Part shown: in pieces, positions 1 to 7,893 of the stretch | Position numbering within the stretch: position 1 is the stretch's first letter | Layout: each line of letters opens with the position of its first letter | Assembly: GCA_001899285.1 (NCBI GenBank) | Contig: MKWA01000007.1 | Coordinates: forward strand, 76,188-140,187 | DNA from: Rhizobiales bacterium 64-17 | Lineage (GTDB): Bacteria; Pseudomonadota; Alphaproteobacteria; Rhizobiales; Xanthobacteraceae | Direction of reading: 5' to 3' | DNA: 64,000 nt | The notes under the pieces: model-generated | Seen by the model: only the letters and a program-made list of their open reading frames with translations | What the model was told of the DNA's origin: nothing | Database searches by the model: none | Position numbers and translations under genes: made by a program

Positions 1-2
1 AG

Positions 3-1481
3 GAGGCGAGCAGTCGTGGTGCGGCGTTGCTGGTGTCCGGTCCCGCGGGCGGCGCGCTCGGCGCGCAGTCGCTCGGCGACAAGCTCGGGATCGACAAAAT
101 CCTCACGGCGGACGTGGGCGGCACCAGCTTCGACGTCGGCATCCTGATCGACGGCAAGCCGGGCTACTCCGACGGCCCGATCATCGACAAATATCCGCTC
201 GCTCTGCCGGTGATCGACGTGACGTCGATCGGCGCCGGCGGCGGCAGCATCGGCTGGGTGGAGCCGGAGACGGGCGTGCTGCGCGTCGGCCCGCAGAGCG
301 CGGGCGCGCGGCCGGGTCCGGCCTGTTACGAGAACGGCGGCAGCGAACCGACCGTGACCGACGCCAATCTCGTGCTCGGCCGGCTCAATCCCGACTTCTT
401 CCTCGGCGGCCGCATGCGGCTTTACCCGGAGAAGGCGCGCCACGCGATCAAGACGCGGGTTGCCGATCCGCTCGGCATGACGGTGGAGGACGCTGCTGCG
501 GCGATGATCGAGATCGTCGACGCGCAGATGTCCGACATCATCCGCAAGGTCACGGTCGAGCGCGGCCAGGATCCGGAACACTTCTCCATCTTCTCGTATG
601 GTGGCGCCGGCGGCCTGCATTGCGACGCCTATTCGTCGGTGCTCGGCTGCCCGGAAGTGGTGGTGCCGTCGGTCGCGTCGGTGTTCTCGGCCTATGGCAT
701 TGCCGGCAGCGACGCCAAGCGCGTCATGGAAATGTCGGACCCGATGCGCTTCCCGTTCGATCTGGCGCGCATCCGCGACCACTTCAAGACGCTGGAATCC
801 AGCATCGTCACGCAGATGAAGGAGCAGCGCCTGCCGATCGGCAAGGTGCATCTCACCCGCTACGTGCATCTCTTGTTCAAGGGGCAGGTACACACGGTGC
901 GCGTGCCGGTGACGGATTTCGATCTGAAGGCGCCGGATCGCGGCCAGGGCATTGTCTGGCGGTTCGTCGATCTCTACGAACTGCGTTACGGCAAGGGCAC
1001 CGCCTACACCGAAGCCGGCGTCGAGGCGGTGGCGATGTCGGTGGAGGCGATTGCCGATCTGCCGAAGCCGAAGCTCGCCGAGGCGCGCATGGGCAGCGCC
1101 AATGCGGCTGGCGCGATCAAGGAACGGCGCAAGGTCTATCTGCACGAGCGCAAGGCGTTCGTGCCGATCCCGATCTATGCCGGTGACAAGCTGCGTCCGG
1201 GTCATCGCTTCAAGGGCCCGGCCATCGTCGAGGGCGAGGACATGACGGTGCTGGTGCGCACCGGCCATGATCTGTGGATCGACCGCTACCAGAACCTGCG
1301 CATTGACATGCGGCAGGGCCAGAAAGCGAAATCGTCTGCGAAGCCCGAGGCGGCGAAGGCATCGAAGAAGAAAGTCGTAAAGAGGTCGGTCAAGAAAACG
1401 ACCAAGAAAACGACCAAGAAAGCTGTCAAGAAAACGGCGAAAAAGCCCGCCAAGAAAGCAGCCCGGAAAGGATCGCGCTAG
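3..1481 (+). CDS. Hydantoinase/oxoprolinase family protein, 5'-truncated (HyuA-like, ATP-dependent)
   Basis: The reading frame is open from base 3, so the gene begins before the window; only the C-terminal ~493 codons are present against roughly 690 usual for HyuA. The family opens hydantoin or 5-oxoproline rings at the expense of ATP. Visible marks are the SGPAGG motif near the left edge, the DVGGTSFDVG phosphate-binding motif just after it and the conserved SYGGAGGLH stretch mid-protein. The last ~45 residues are not part of the family: a Lys/Ala/Thr-rich tail of KKTTKK/KKAVKK repeats that resembles a histone H1 tail. The stop is directly followed by the amidohydrolase start, so the two are translationally coupled. 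Oxoprolinase cannot be excluded, but the DUF917 neighbour favours a hydantoin-type substrate. Confidence 0.9.
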   Translation, partial: EASSRGAALLVSGPAGGALGAQSLGDKLGIDKILTADVGGTSFDVGILIDGKPGYSDGPIIDKYPLALPVIDVTSIGAGGGSIGWVEPETGVLRVGPQSAGARPGPACYENGGSEPTVTDANLVLGRLNPDFFLGGRMRLYPEKARHAIKTRVADPLGMTVEDAAAAMIEIVDAQMSDIIRKVTVERGQDPEHFSIFSYGGAGGLHCDAYSSVLGCPEVVVPSVASVFSAYGIAGSDAKRVMEMSDPMRFPFDLARIRDHFKTLESSIVTQMKEQRLPIGKVHLTRYVHLLFKGQVHTVRVPVTDFDLKAPDRGQGIVWRFVDLYELRYGKGTAYTEAGVEAVAMSVEAIADLPKPKLAEARMGSANAAGAIKERRKVYLHERKAFVPIPIYAGDKLRPGHRFKGPAIVEGEDMTVLVRTGHDLWIDRYQNLRIDMRQGQKAKSSAKPEAAKASKKKVVKRSVKKTTKKTTKKAVKKTAKKPAKKAARKGSR

Positions 1482-2714
1482 ATGGCATCGCAACCCCTCC
1501 TGTTGCGCGGCGGCCGCGTGTTGCGGACCGGTGGCGCGCGTCCGGAGCGGATCGATGTGGCGATCGGTGCTGACGGGCGGATCGAACGCCTCGGTCCAAA
1601 CCTTCAGGCATCGGCCGGCGCCAAGGTCTTCGATCTCGGCGACAAGCTGGTCTCGCCGGGCCTCGTCGATTGCCATCAGCATCTCGACAAGACCCGCACA
1701 CTGCGCGACGTGCCGAACCCGGCGGGAACGCTGCTCGGCGCGGTGGCAGCGTTCAATGATTATGCGGCGCGGATCACGCCGGAGAGCTTGCGCAAGCGCG
1801 CCGACCGCACGGTGTCCGCGTGCCTCGCGCGCGGCACCGTCGCCATTCGCACCCACGCCAATGTCGATCCGGTGCTGCGCGGTCGCGCGGTGGACATGCT
1901 GGTCGATCTTCGCGAACGCTGGCGTGACCGGATGCGCATCCAGGTGGTGGCCTTTGTCACCGCGGGTGCTACGCGTCTTGGCGATACCGCGAAAGAATGG
2001 CTGGACAGCGCCATTGCTGCCGGTGCCGATGTGATTGGTGGCACGCCGGCGATTTCCGACCAGCCGGAAGCCTTCATGGACATGCTGTTCGATGCGGCGG
2101 AGCGCCACGGCATGCCGGTCGATCTGCATCTCGACGAACATCTCGATGCCGGACGGCAATTATTCGATGCGGTGATCGCCCGCACCAAGGCGCGTGGCAT
2201 GGCAGGCCGTGTTGCCGTCGGCCATTGCTCGGCGTTGAGCGCCATGGCGCCGGACGATGCGAAGCGCGTGATCGCCGGTTTCGCCGAGGCGGGCATCGCC
2301 GTCATCACGCTGCCGGCGGCCAATCTGTTTCTGCAGGGGCGCGAGGCGCCAGCCTTGCCGCCGCGTGGCCTGACGCGTGTGCGCGAACTGATTGAGGCGG
2401 GCGTCTGCGTCGCCGCCGCCAGCGACAACATCCAGGATCCGTTCGTGCCGACCGGCACCGGCGACATGCTGGAAATCGCGCGCTGGACCTTGCTGGCGGG
2501 ACATCTGACCACGGCGGAGCTTGATCGCGCATATGCGATGGTCACGCAGGCGCCGGCCGCAACCATGGGTTTCGGCCGCGAGTACGGCATTCATGAGGGT
2601 GCGCGCGCGGACCTCATGGTCAGCGACGCGGACGATGTGGAAGATTTGGTGGCGAGCGGTCCGCCGGTTCAGGCCGTTCTGCTGGAGGGGCGCCTGACTT
2701 TCGGGAGCATGTGA
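1482..2714 (+). CDS. Amidohydrolase, cytosine-deaminase-like
   Basis: A 410-residue amidohydrolase-superfamily enzyme of the CodA/AtzC type, expected in the cytoplasm to deaminate or hydrolyse a cyclic amide. Metal and catalytic residues follow the CodA pattern: H65-x-H67 in the CHQHLDK motif, H216 and E219 in LHLDEH, H248 in VGHCS and D315 in ASDNIQDPF. Length matches the family. The ATG abuts the preceding hydantoinase stop with no gap and the DUF917 gene follows after 7 bases, so it belongs to the same operon. The context suggests a hydantoin-, pyrimidine- or triazine-like ring as substrate; the exact substrate cannot be read from sequence. Confidence 0.88.
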   Translation: MASQPLLLRGGRVLRTGGARPERIDVAIGADGRIERLGPNLQASAGAKVFDLGDKLVSPGLVDCHQHLDKTRTLRDVPNPAGTLLGAVAAFNDYAARITPESLRKRADRTVSACLARGTVAIRTHANVDPVLRGRAVDMLVDLRERWRDRMRIQVVAFVTAGATRLGDTAKEWLDSAIAAGADVIGGTPAISDQPEAFMDMLFDAAERHGMPVDLHLDEHLDAGRQLFDAVIARTKARGMAGRVAVGHCSALSAMAPDDAKRVIAGFAEAGIAVITLPAANLFLQGREAPALPPRGLTRVRELIEAGVCVAAASDNIQDPFVPTGTGDMLEIARWTLLAGHLTTAELDRAYAMVTQAPAATMGFGREYGIHEGARADLMVSDADDVEDLVASGPPVQAVLLEGRLTFGSM

Positions 2715-2721
2715 GCGACAG

Positions 2722-3870
2722 ATGGCCCTGGTGATTTCCGATCTCGAGACTGTCGAGAACCTCTGCTGGGGGCTGGCCTTCTTTGGCACCGGCGGCGGTG
2801 GCCGCGTCGAGGCCGGTCTCGACATGCTCGCGCCGGCGATCCGCGCGGGGCGCAAGCTAACGCTGGTGTCGCCCGACGAACTCTCGGCGCAGGACTGGAC
2901 TTGCTGGGCCATCATCCTCGGCGGCAAGGATCCCGACGAGCCGCCGCCGGCGGCCGATCTGGCGCGGCTCGGTCTCGACAAGGAAGAATTCCCGACGTTG
3001 GTGCCGCGCCTTGTGGAATCCGTGCGCGAGCTGACCGGCTATGCCGGCGTATCGCTCGGCGCGCTGGTGTCGATGGAGCTGTCCAGCGCCGCGACCTCCG
3101 CGACGATCATGACCGGGCTCGAACTCGGCATTCCGACCATCGACGGCGACTATGTCGGCCGCGCCATTCCCGAGCTCGAACTCAGCAAGATGGAATTGCT
3201 CGGCAAGCCGCCGACGCCGCTGGCAATGGTCGATCGCTGGGGCAATCGCATTCTGGTGAAGTCGGCGGTCAACGCCACCATGGCCGACTGGATCGGCCGC
3301 ATGGTGAGCCGTGCCGCCTATGGCCGCGGCATCGCCACCACCGGCCATCTGGTGCAGGTGAGCGAGGCGAAACCGGCGCTGGTGAAGGGCAGTCTCAGCT
3401 GCGCCATCGCCGCCGGCGCCGCGCTGCGTCAAGGCGGTGCGTTGAAAGACGACACGCTCGCGCCGCTCAAGGCGGCGACCGGCGGCCGTGTGCTGTTTCA
3501 CGGCGAGGCGACATCGGTCGATTGGCTCAGCAACGAGCCGTATATGTGGCGCGAGCTGGTCTACACCATCGAAGGGCGCGGCGCGTGGGCCGGCGCAACC
3601 TACAAGGTCTGGGTCAAGAACGAGCACCACGCGATCTGGCGCGACGACACGGTGATCGCGACCAGCCCGGATATCTTTGCGGTGCTCGATCCGCAAACCA
3701 ACAAGCCGCTGACGACGCTTGGCGACGTCACGCCTGGCCGTCCGGTGACGGTGTTCGGCATGAAGGCGCTCGATGCCGCCTGGCACACCGCCGCGGGGCG
3801 CGCGCTGCTCGGCCCGCGCCACTTCGGTCTTGGATTCGATTATGTCGATTTCGAAAAAGGGTCACGATGA
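2722..3870 (+). CDS. DUF917 family protein (S-methyl-thiohydantoin desulfurase family)
   Basis: A 382-residue protein with DUF917 hallmarks: an N-terminal glycine run FGTGGGG near residue 21, a central DGDYVGRAIPELE segment and a C-terminal all-beta part. The family is now named S-Me-THD for desulfurases acting on thiohydantoins, and its members usually sit beside HyuA/HyuB hydantoinases, as here. The likely role is removal of sulfur or another ring substituent before ring opening by the upstream hydantoinase. It is cytoplasmic, with no signal peptide. The gene follows the amidohydrolase by 7 bases and its end is 161 bases before the transporter receptor gene. Some DUF917 proteins have no assigned activity, so the reaction is inferred. 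Confidence 0.85.
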   Translation: MALVISDLETVENLCWGLAFFGTGGGGRVEAGLDMLAPAIRAGRKLTLVSPDELSAQDWTCWAIILGGKDPDEPPPAADLARLGLDKEEFPTLVPRLVESVRELTGYAGVSLGALVSMELSSAATSATIMTGLELGIPTIDGDYVGRAIPELELSKMELLGKPPTPLAMVDRWGNRILVKSAVNATMADWIGRMVSRAAYGRGIATTGHLVQVSEAKPALVKGSLSCAIAAGAALRQGGALKDDTLAPLKAATGGRVLFHGEATSVDWLSNEPYMWRELVYTIEGRGAWAGATYKVWVKNEHHAIWRDDTVIATSPDIFAVLDPQTNKPLTTLGDVTPGRPVTVFGMKALDAAWHTAAGRALLGPRHFGLGFDYVDFEKGSR

Positions 3871-4031
3871 TGGCACTTGTTTTGCATGATCCATTTGGCA
3901 CGATTGCCATGGAGCTTTGGTTTTGATGAAGGCCATCGGATTGCGCGGGCCATTGCGGCAAGCGCGATCCGACAAGAACAAAAAAGGCAAGAACAAAGGA
4001 AGGCAACGGGCACAACAGGAAGGGTTTCGTC

Positions 4032-5084
4032 ATGAAACGCGATATGACACGCAATCGGAATGCTTCATCGGGCTTGCTGACACGTCGTACGTTCGTTGCC
4101 ACCGCCGGCGCGGTGACGGCCACCGGCATTCTGCGCGTTCCGGCGTCGGCGCAGACGCTGGAAAAGGTGACGATCGGCACGAGCTGGAAGGCGCAGGGCG
4201 AGCACGGCGGCTATTATCAGGCGCTCGCGACCGGCATCTACAAGAAGTACGGTCTCGACGTGAATATCCGCATGGGCGGTCCGCAGGTCCGCTACAACCA
4301 GCTCCTCGCGGCCAAGCAGATCGAATTCAGTCAGGGCGAAAGCTTCACCGCGCTCGGCTACGTCAAGGACAACATCCCGTTGTGCTGCATCGCCTCGCCG
4401 TTCCAGAAGGACGTGCGGGTGCTGATCTCGCATCCGGGGCAGGGCAACGACACGCTGGCGGCGCTCAAGGGCAAACCGATCCTGATCGCCGGTTCGTCCC
4501 GCGTCACCTACTGGAATTATCTGAAAGCGAAGTACGGCTACGCGGAGGAGCAGGCGCGGCCTTACAGCTTCAGCCTCGCGCCGTTCCTCGCCGACAAGTC
4601 GCTCTCTGTGCAGGGCTATGTCACGTCGGAACCGTTTCAGATCATCAAGGCCGGCGTTGCCAACCCGGTCGTGCATATGCTCGCCAATGACGGCTACGCC
4701 AATTATGCCAATACGCTCGAGGCGCACTGGGATCTGGTCAAGCAGAAGCCGGACATGATCCAGCGCTTCGTCAATGCAACGATCGAGGGCTGGTACAGCT
4801 TCATCTACAAAGATCCGTCGCCGGCGAACGAGTTGATCAAGCAGGCCAATCCGGAACAGTCCGACGATCTGCTCGCCTACGCGCACAAGACGATGAAGGA
4901 TCAGCAAATCATCGATTCCGGCGATTCATTGAAGCTCGGCATCGGCGCCATGACCGACGCGCGCTGGAAGGCGTTTTACGACGCGTTGCAGCCGACCGGC
5001 ATGTATCCCGCCAATCTCGATCTCTCGAAGGCCTATACGTTGCAGTTCGTCAACAAAGGCCATGGCATCAATCTGAAGAGCTGA
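4032..5084 (+). CDS. ABC transporter substrate-binding protein, NMT1/SsuA-like, Tat-exported
   Basis: A 350-residue periplasmic receptor. The N-terminus carries a twin-arginine signal (TRRTFVATAGAV) ending near PASAQ, so it is probably exported folded. The body resembles NMT1/THI5/SsuA receptors for pyrimidine-like, nitrate or sulfonate ligands, with the HGGYYQALATGIYKKYGLDV segment characteristic of that fold. ATG 4032 has an AGGAAGGG stretch upstream. The ATPase gene follows after 11 bases and the permease after that, which makes a complete NitT/TauT-family importer. Its position inside a hydantoinase/DUF917 operon suggests that the ligand is the heterocycle degraded by the neighbours. Confidence 0.88.
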   Translation: MKRDMTRNRNASSGLLTRRTFVATAGAVTATGILRVPASAQTLEKVTIGTSWKAQGEHGGYYQALATGIYKKYGLDVNIRMGGPQVRYNQLLAAKQIEFSQGESFTALGYVKDNIPLCCIASPFQKDVRVLISHPGQGNDTLAALKGKPILIAGSSRVTYWNYLKAKYGYAEEQARPYSFSLAPFLADKSLSVQGYVTSEPFQIIKAGVANPVVHMLANDGYANYANTLEAHWDLVKQKPDMIQRFVNATIEGWYSFIYKDPSPANELIKQANPEQSDDLLAYAHKTMKDQQIIDSGDSLKLGIGAMTDARWKAFYDALQPTGMYPANLDLSKAYTLQFVNKGHGINLKS

Positions 5085-5095
5085 TAGGCCAATCG

Positions 5096-5917
5096 ATGAC
5101 CCTCGGCGACAATGCCCGGCGGAGCGCTTCCGTGCTCCGCCCCGTGTCAGGATCGCAGCCGGCTTTGCTGACGCTGAAAGGCGTCAGCAAGGCTTACTCG
5201 ACTGGCGTGGTCGCTCTGAAGAATGTCGATCTGACAATTCATCAGGGCGAATTCATCAGCCTGCTCGGACCGTCCGGCTGCGGCAAAAGCACGGTGCTGC
5301 GGCTGATCGCCGGTCTGGGAGAACTGACCCAGGGCAGCATCGCCTGGCAGGACGGCCGCAATCCGCTGGCGCAGAAGACCGATATCGGCTTCGTGTTCCA
5401 GGAACCCACGCTGATGCCGTGGGCGACGGTGTTCAAGAACGTCTACCTGCCGCTCAAGCTGCGCGGCCTCTCGAAATCGGAAGCGCGCGACCGTGTCAAT
5501 CAGGCGATCGAGCAGGTCGGTCTGGCCGGCTTCGGCGATTCCTATCCGCGCGAACTCTCGGGCGGCATGAAGATGCGCGTCTCCATCGCCCGCGCGCTGG
5601 TGGCGCAGCCGAAGATTCTGCTGATGGACGAGCCGTTCGCGGCGCTCGACGAGATCACCCGGTTCCGGCTCAACGACGATCTGCTGCGGCTGTGGGCCGA
5701 GCAGCAATGGACCGTGGTATTCGTCACCCACAGCGTCTACGAGTCGGTCTATCTGTCGAACCGCATCGTCGTGATGTCGGCGCGGCCGGGTCGCGTCCAT
5801 GCCGACATGGTCGTCGACGCGCCTTATCCGCGCAACGAGGAATACCGCACCTCGGTCGTCTACAATGACTATTGCCGTACGGCTTCGACCTATCTCGAAC
5901 AGGCGATGACATCATGA
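5096..5917 (+). CDS. ABC transporter ATP-binding protein (NitT/TauT family)
   Basis: A 273-residue ATPase subunit. It shows Walker A GPSGCGKST at residues 58-66, a FQEPTLMPW Q-loop, the signature LSGGMKMRVSIARAL, Walker B ILLMDEPFAALD and the switch histidine in FVTHS. The first ~22 residues are a non-conserved extension, so an internal start is conceivable, but ATG 5096 is the best spaced one after the receptor gene. The stop overlaps the permease start in an ATGA motif at 5914-5917, so the two subunits are translationally coupled. It would energise uptake for the receptor encoded just upstream. Confidence 0.93.
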   Translation: MTLGDNARRSASVLRPVSGSQPALLTLKGVSKAYSTGVVALKNVDLTIHQGEFISLLGPSGCGKSTVLRLIAGLGELTQGSIAWQDGRNPLAQKTDIGFVFQEPTLMPWATVFKNVYLPLKLRGLSKSEARDRVNQAIEQVGLAGFGDSYPRELSGGMKMRVSIARALVAQPKILLMDEPFAALDEITRFRLNDDLLRLWAEQQWTVVFVTHSVYESVYLSNRIVVMSARPGRVHADMVVDAPYPRNEEYRTSVVYNDYCRTASTYLEQAMTS

Positions 5918-6756
5918 GTGCGCACGCCGAGAGCCACGATGAGCCGATCGTCCTTCCGCCGACGTCGCTGTCGAGTATCGTCCTCACGCGGATCGTGCCG
6001 CCGGTTCTGTTCGGCCTGTTCGTCCTGCTGCTGTGGGAGGTGGTGGTCCGGGTCAATCAGATCCCCTTCTACATCCTGCCGGGTCCGCTGCTGGTCGGCG
6101 AGACGCTGATCAAGGACTGGGGTTCGCTCTATCCCTCGCTGCTGGTGACGGTGAGCATCACCTTGTCGGCGCTGATCGCCGCCACGGTCGCCGGCGTCGC
6201 GTTGTCGGTGCTGTTCGCGCAGTCGAAATGGATCGAGAATTGCTTGTTCCCCTACGCGGTGATCCTGCAGGTGACACCGATCGTGGCGATCGCGCCGCTG
6301 ATCATCATCTGGGTCAAGGACATTCGTGCCGCACTTTTGATCTGCGCCTGGATCGTCGCGTTCTTCCCGATCGTGTCGAACACCACGCTCGGCCTCAACA
6401 GTACCGACCATAACCTCTTGTCGCTGATGCAGCTTTACGGCGCGTCGCGCCGGCAGGTGTTCTGGAACGTGCGCCTGCCGAGCGCGCTGCCATATTTCCT
6501 CGGCGGTCTGCGCATCAGCGGCGGTCTTGCGCTGATCGGCGCGGTGGTGGCGGAATTCGTCGCCGGCACCGGCGGCGTGTCCTCGGGGCTGGCGTTTCGC
6601 ATCCTGGAGTCGAGCTATACGCTGCAGATCCCGCGCATGTTCGCGGCGTTGCTGCTGATCACCGGGACCGGCATCCTGATCTTTCTGGTGCTGACCTTCG
6701 TGTCGCACATGATCCTGCGGCGCTGGCATGAAAGCGCGATCCGAAGAGAGGGTTAG
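5914..6756 (+). CDS. ABC transporter permease (NitT/TauT family)
   Basis: A 280-residue inner-membrane protein with about six hydrophobic segments and the BPD_transp_1 coupling (EAA-like) motif around GASRRQVFWNVRLPSALPY in the second half, which docks onto the ATPase. I chose ATG 5914 (MSAHAESHD), which overlaps the ATPase stop by four bases, rather than the further upstream start that would run deep into the ATPase gene. The next gene begins only three bases after its stop. It is the sole permease gene here, so the transporter is probably a homodimer in the membrane. Confidence 0.92.
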   Translation: MSAHAESHDEPIVLPPTSLSSIVLTRIVPPVLFGLFVLLLWEVVVRVNQIPFYILPGPLLVGETLIKDWGSLYPSLLVTVSITLSALIAATVAGVALSVLFAQSKWIENCLFPYAVILQVTPIVAIAPLIIIWVKDIRAALLICAWIVAFFPIVSNTTLGLNSTDHNLLSLMQLYGASRRQVFWNVRLPSALPYFLGGLRISGGLALIGAVVAEFVAGTGGVSSGLAFRILESSYTLQIPRMFAALLLITGTGILIFLVLTFVSHMILRRWHESAIRREG

Positions 6757-6759
6757 AGC

Positions 6760-7893
6760 ATGGTCCCGCCTGCGGCGCAGCCGGGCGTGCGCTTCGCCGA
6801 GATCGATACCCCGGCGCTGATCGTCGATCTCGATGCGTTCGAGCGCAACCTCAAGCGGATGGCGGAGGCCGCCGCGCGCGCCGGGGTGCGGCTGCGGCCG
6901 CATGCCAAGACCCACAAGTGCAGCATCATCGCGCAGCAGCAGATCGCGCTCGGCGCGGTCGGTGTCTGCTGTCAGAAAGTCTCGGAAGCGGAAATCCTGG
7001 TGCGCGACGGCATCGGCGATGTGCTGATTTCCAACGAGGTCGTCGGTGCGCGCAAGATCGAGCGGCTGGTGGCGCTCGCGAAACGTGCGCGCATCGCCGT
7101 CTGCGTCGACGACGCGGGCGTCGCGCGAGACCTGGCCTCCGCGGCCGAGCGCGCTGACGTGACGCTATCAGTGCTGGTGGAGATCGATGTCGGCGGCAAC
7201 CGCTGCGGCGTCGCGCCCGGCGCGCCGGCGCTGCGGTTGGCGCAGGAGATCGCGCGGTCCAACGCGCTGCGGTTCGGCGGGTTGCAGGCCTATCACGGCT
7301 CGGCGCAGCACAAGCGCACGCTGGCCGAGCGGCAGGTGGCCATTGCGCAGGTCGCGGCGCAGGCGCGCGAGACGGTGGCGCTGCTCGCGCAGAACGGGCT
7401 TCGCTGCGAGACCATCGGCGGCGCCGGCACCGGCACGTTCGAGCTGGAAGCGGCGGGCGGCGTGATCAACGAATTGCAGGCCGGCTCCTACGTCTTCATG
7501 GATGTCGATTATGGCCGCAACAAAAAAGCCGATGGCGCCCCGTTCGACACGTTCGAGAACGCGTTGTTCGTGCTCGCCACGGTGATGAGCCGGCCCGACG
7601 ACACCCGCGCGGTGGTTGATGCCGGTCACAAGACGCTGCCGATTGATTCCGGCATGCCGGAGCCGTATCGCCGTCCGGGCATCCACTACGGCCGCCCGAG
7701 CGACGAGCATGGTGTGCTGACCACCGACGGGCCGCCGCTGCCGCACCTGGGCGAGAGAATCCTGCTGGTGCCGGCGCACTGTGACCCGACCGTGAACCTG
7801 CACGACTGGTTGATCGGCGTGCGCGGTTTGCACGGCGCATCGCCGGTGGTGGAGACGGTGTGGCCGGTCTCCGCGCGCGGCGCGGTGTTCTAG
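6760..7893 (+). CDS. DSD1 family PLP-dependent enzyme (D-threonine aldolase / D-serine dehydratase-like)
   Basis: A 377-residue fold-type III PLP enzyme. The N-terminal alanine-racemase-like barrel carries DTPALIVDLDAFERN and the PLP-lysine motif RPHAKTHK (K50). The C-terminal domain has the PAHCDPTVNLHD motif, whose His and Asp/Cys bind the divalent metal in D-threonine aldolase and D-serine dehydratase. It is the last gene of the plus-strand operon, three bases after the permease. Its role may be to process a D-configured beta-hydroxy or amino acid released after hydantoin ring opening; that is inference. Its TAG stop lies in a CTAG that is also the stop of the convergent molybdoenzyme gene. 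Confidence 0.87.
   Translation: MVPPAAQPGVRFAEIDTPALIVDLDAFERNLKRMAEAAARAGVRLRPHAKTHKCSIIAQQQIALGAVGVCCQKVSEAEILVRDGIGDVLISNEVVGARKIERLVALAKRARIAVCVDDAGVARDLASAAERADVTLSVLVEIDVGGNRCGVAPGAPALRLAQEIARSNALRFGGLQAYHGSAQHKRTLAERQVAIAQVAAQARETVALLAQNGLRCETIGGAGTGTFELEAAGGVINELQAGSYVFMDVDYGRNKKADGAPFDTFENALFVLATVMSRPDDTRAVVDAGHKTLPIDSGMPEPYRRPGIHYGRPSDEHGVLTTDGPPLPHLGERILLVPAHCDPTVNLHDWLIGVRGLHGASPVVETVWPVSARGAVF

Noticed and set aside
3867-3926. 19-codon frame starting in the ATGA at the end of the DUF917 gene
   Set aside because: It has no domain or conserved feature that I can see and no sign beyond the overlap itself; chance cannot be excluded.
7890-7893. CTAG shared as stop codon by two convergent genes (similar four-base convergent overlaps at 23228 and 40269)
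   Set aside because: Real but common in compact genomes; no functional meaning needed.
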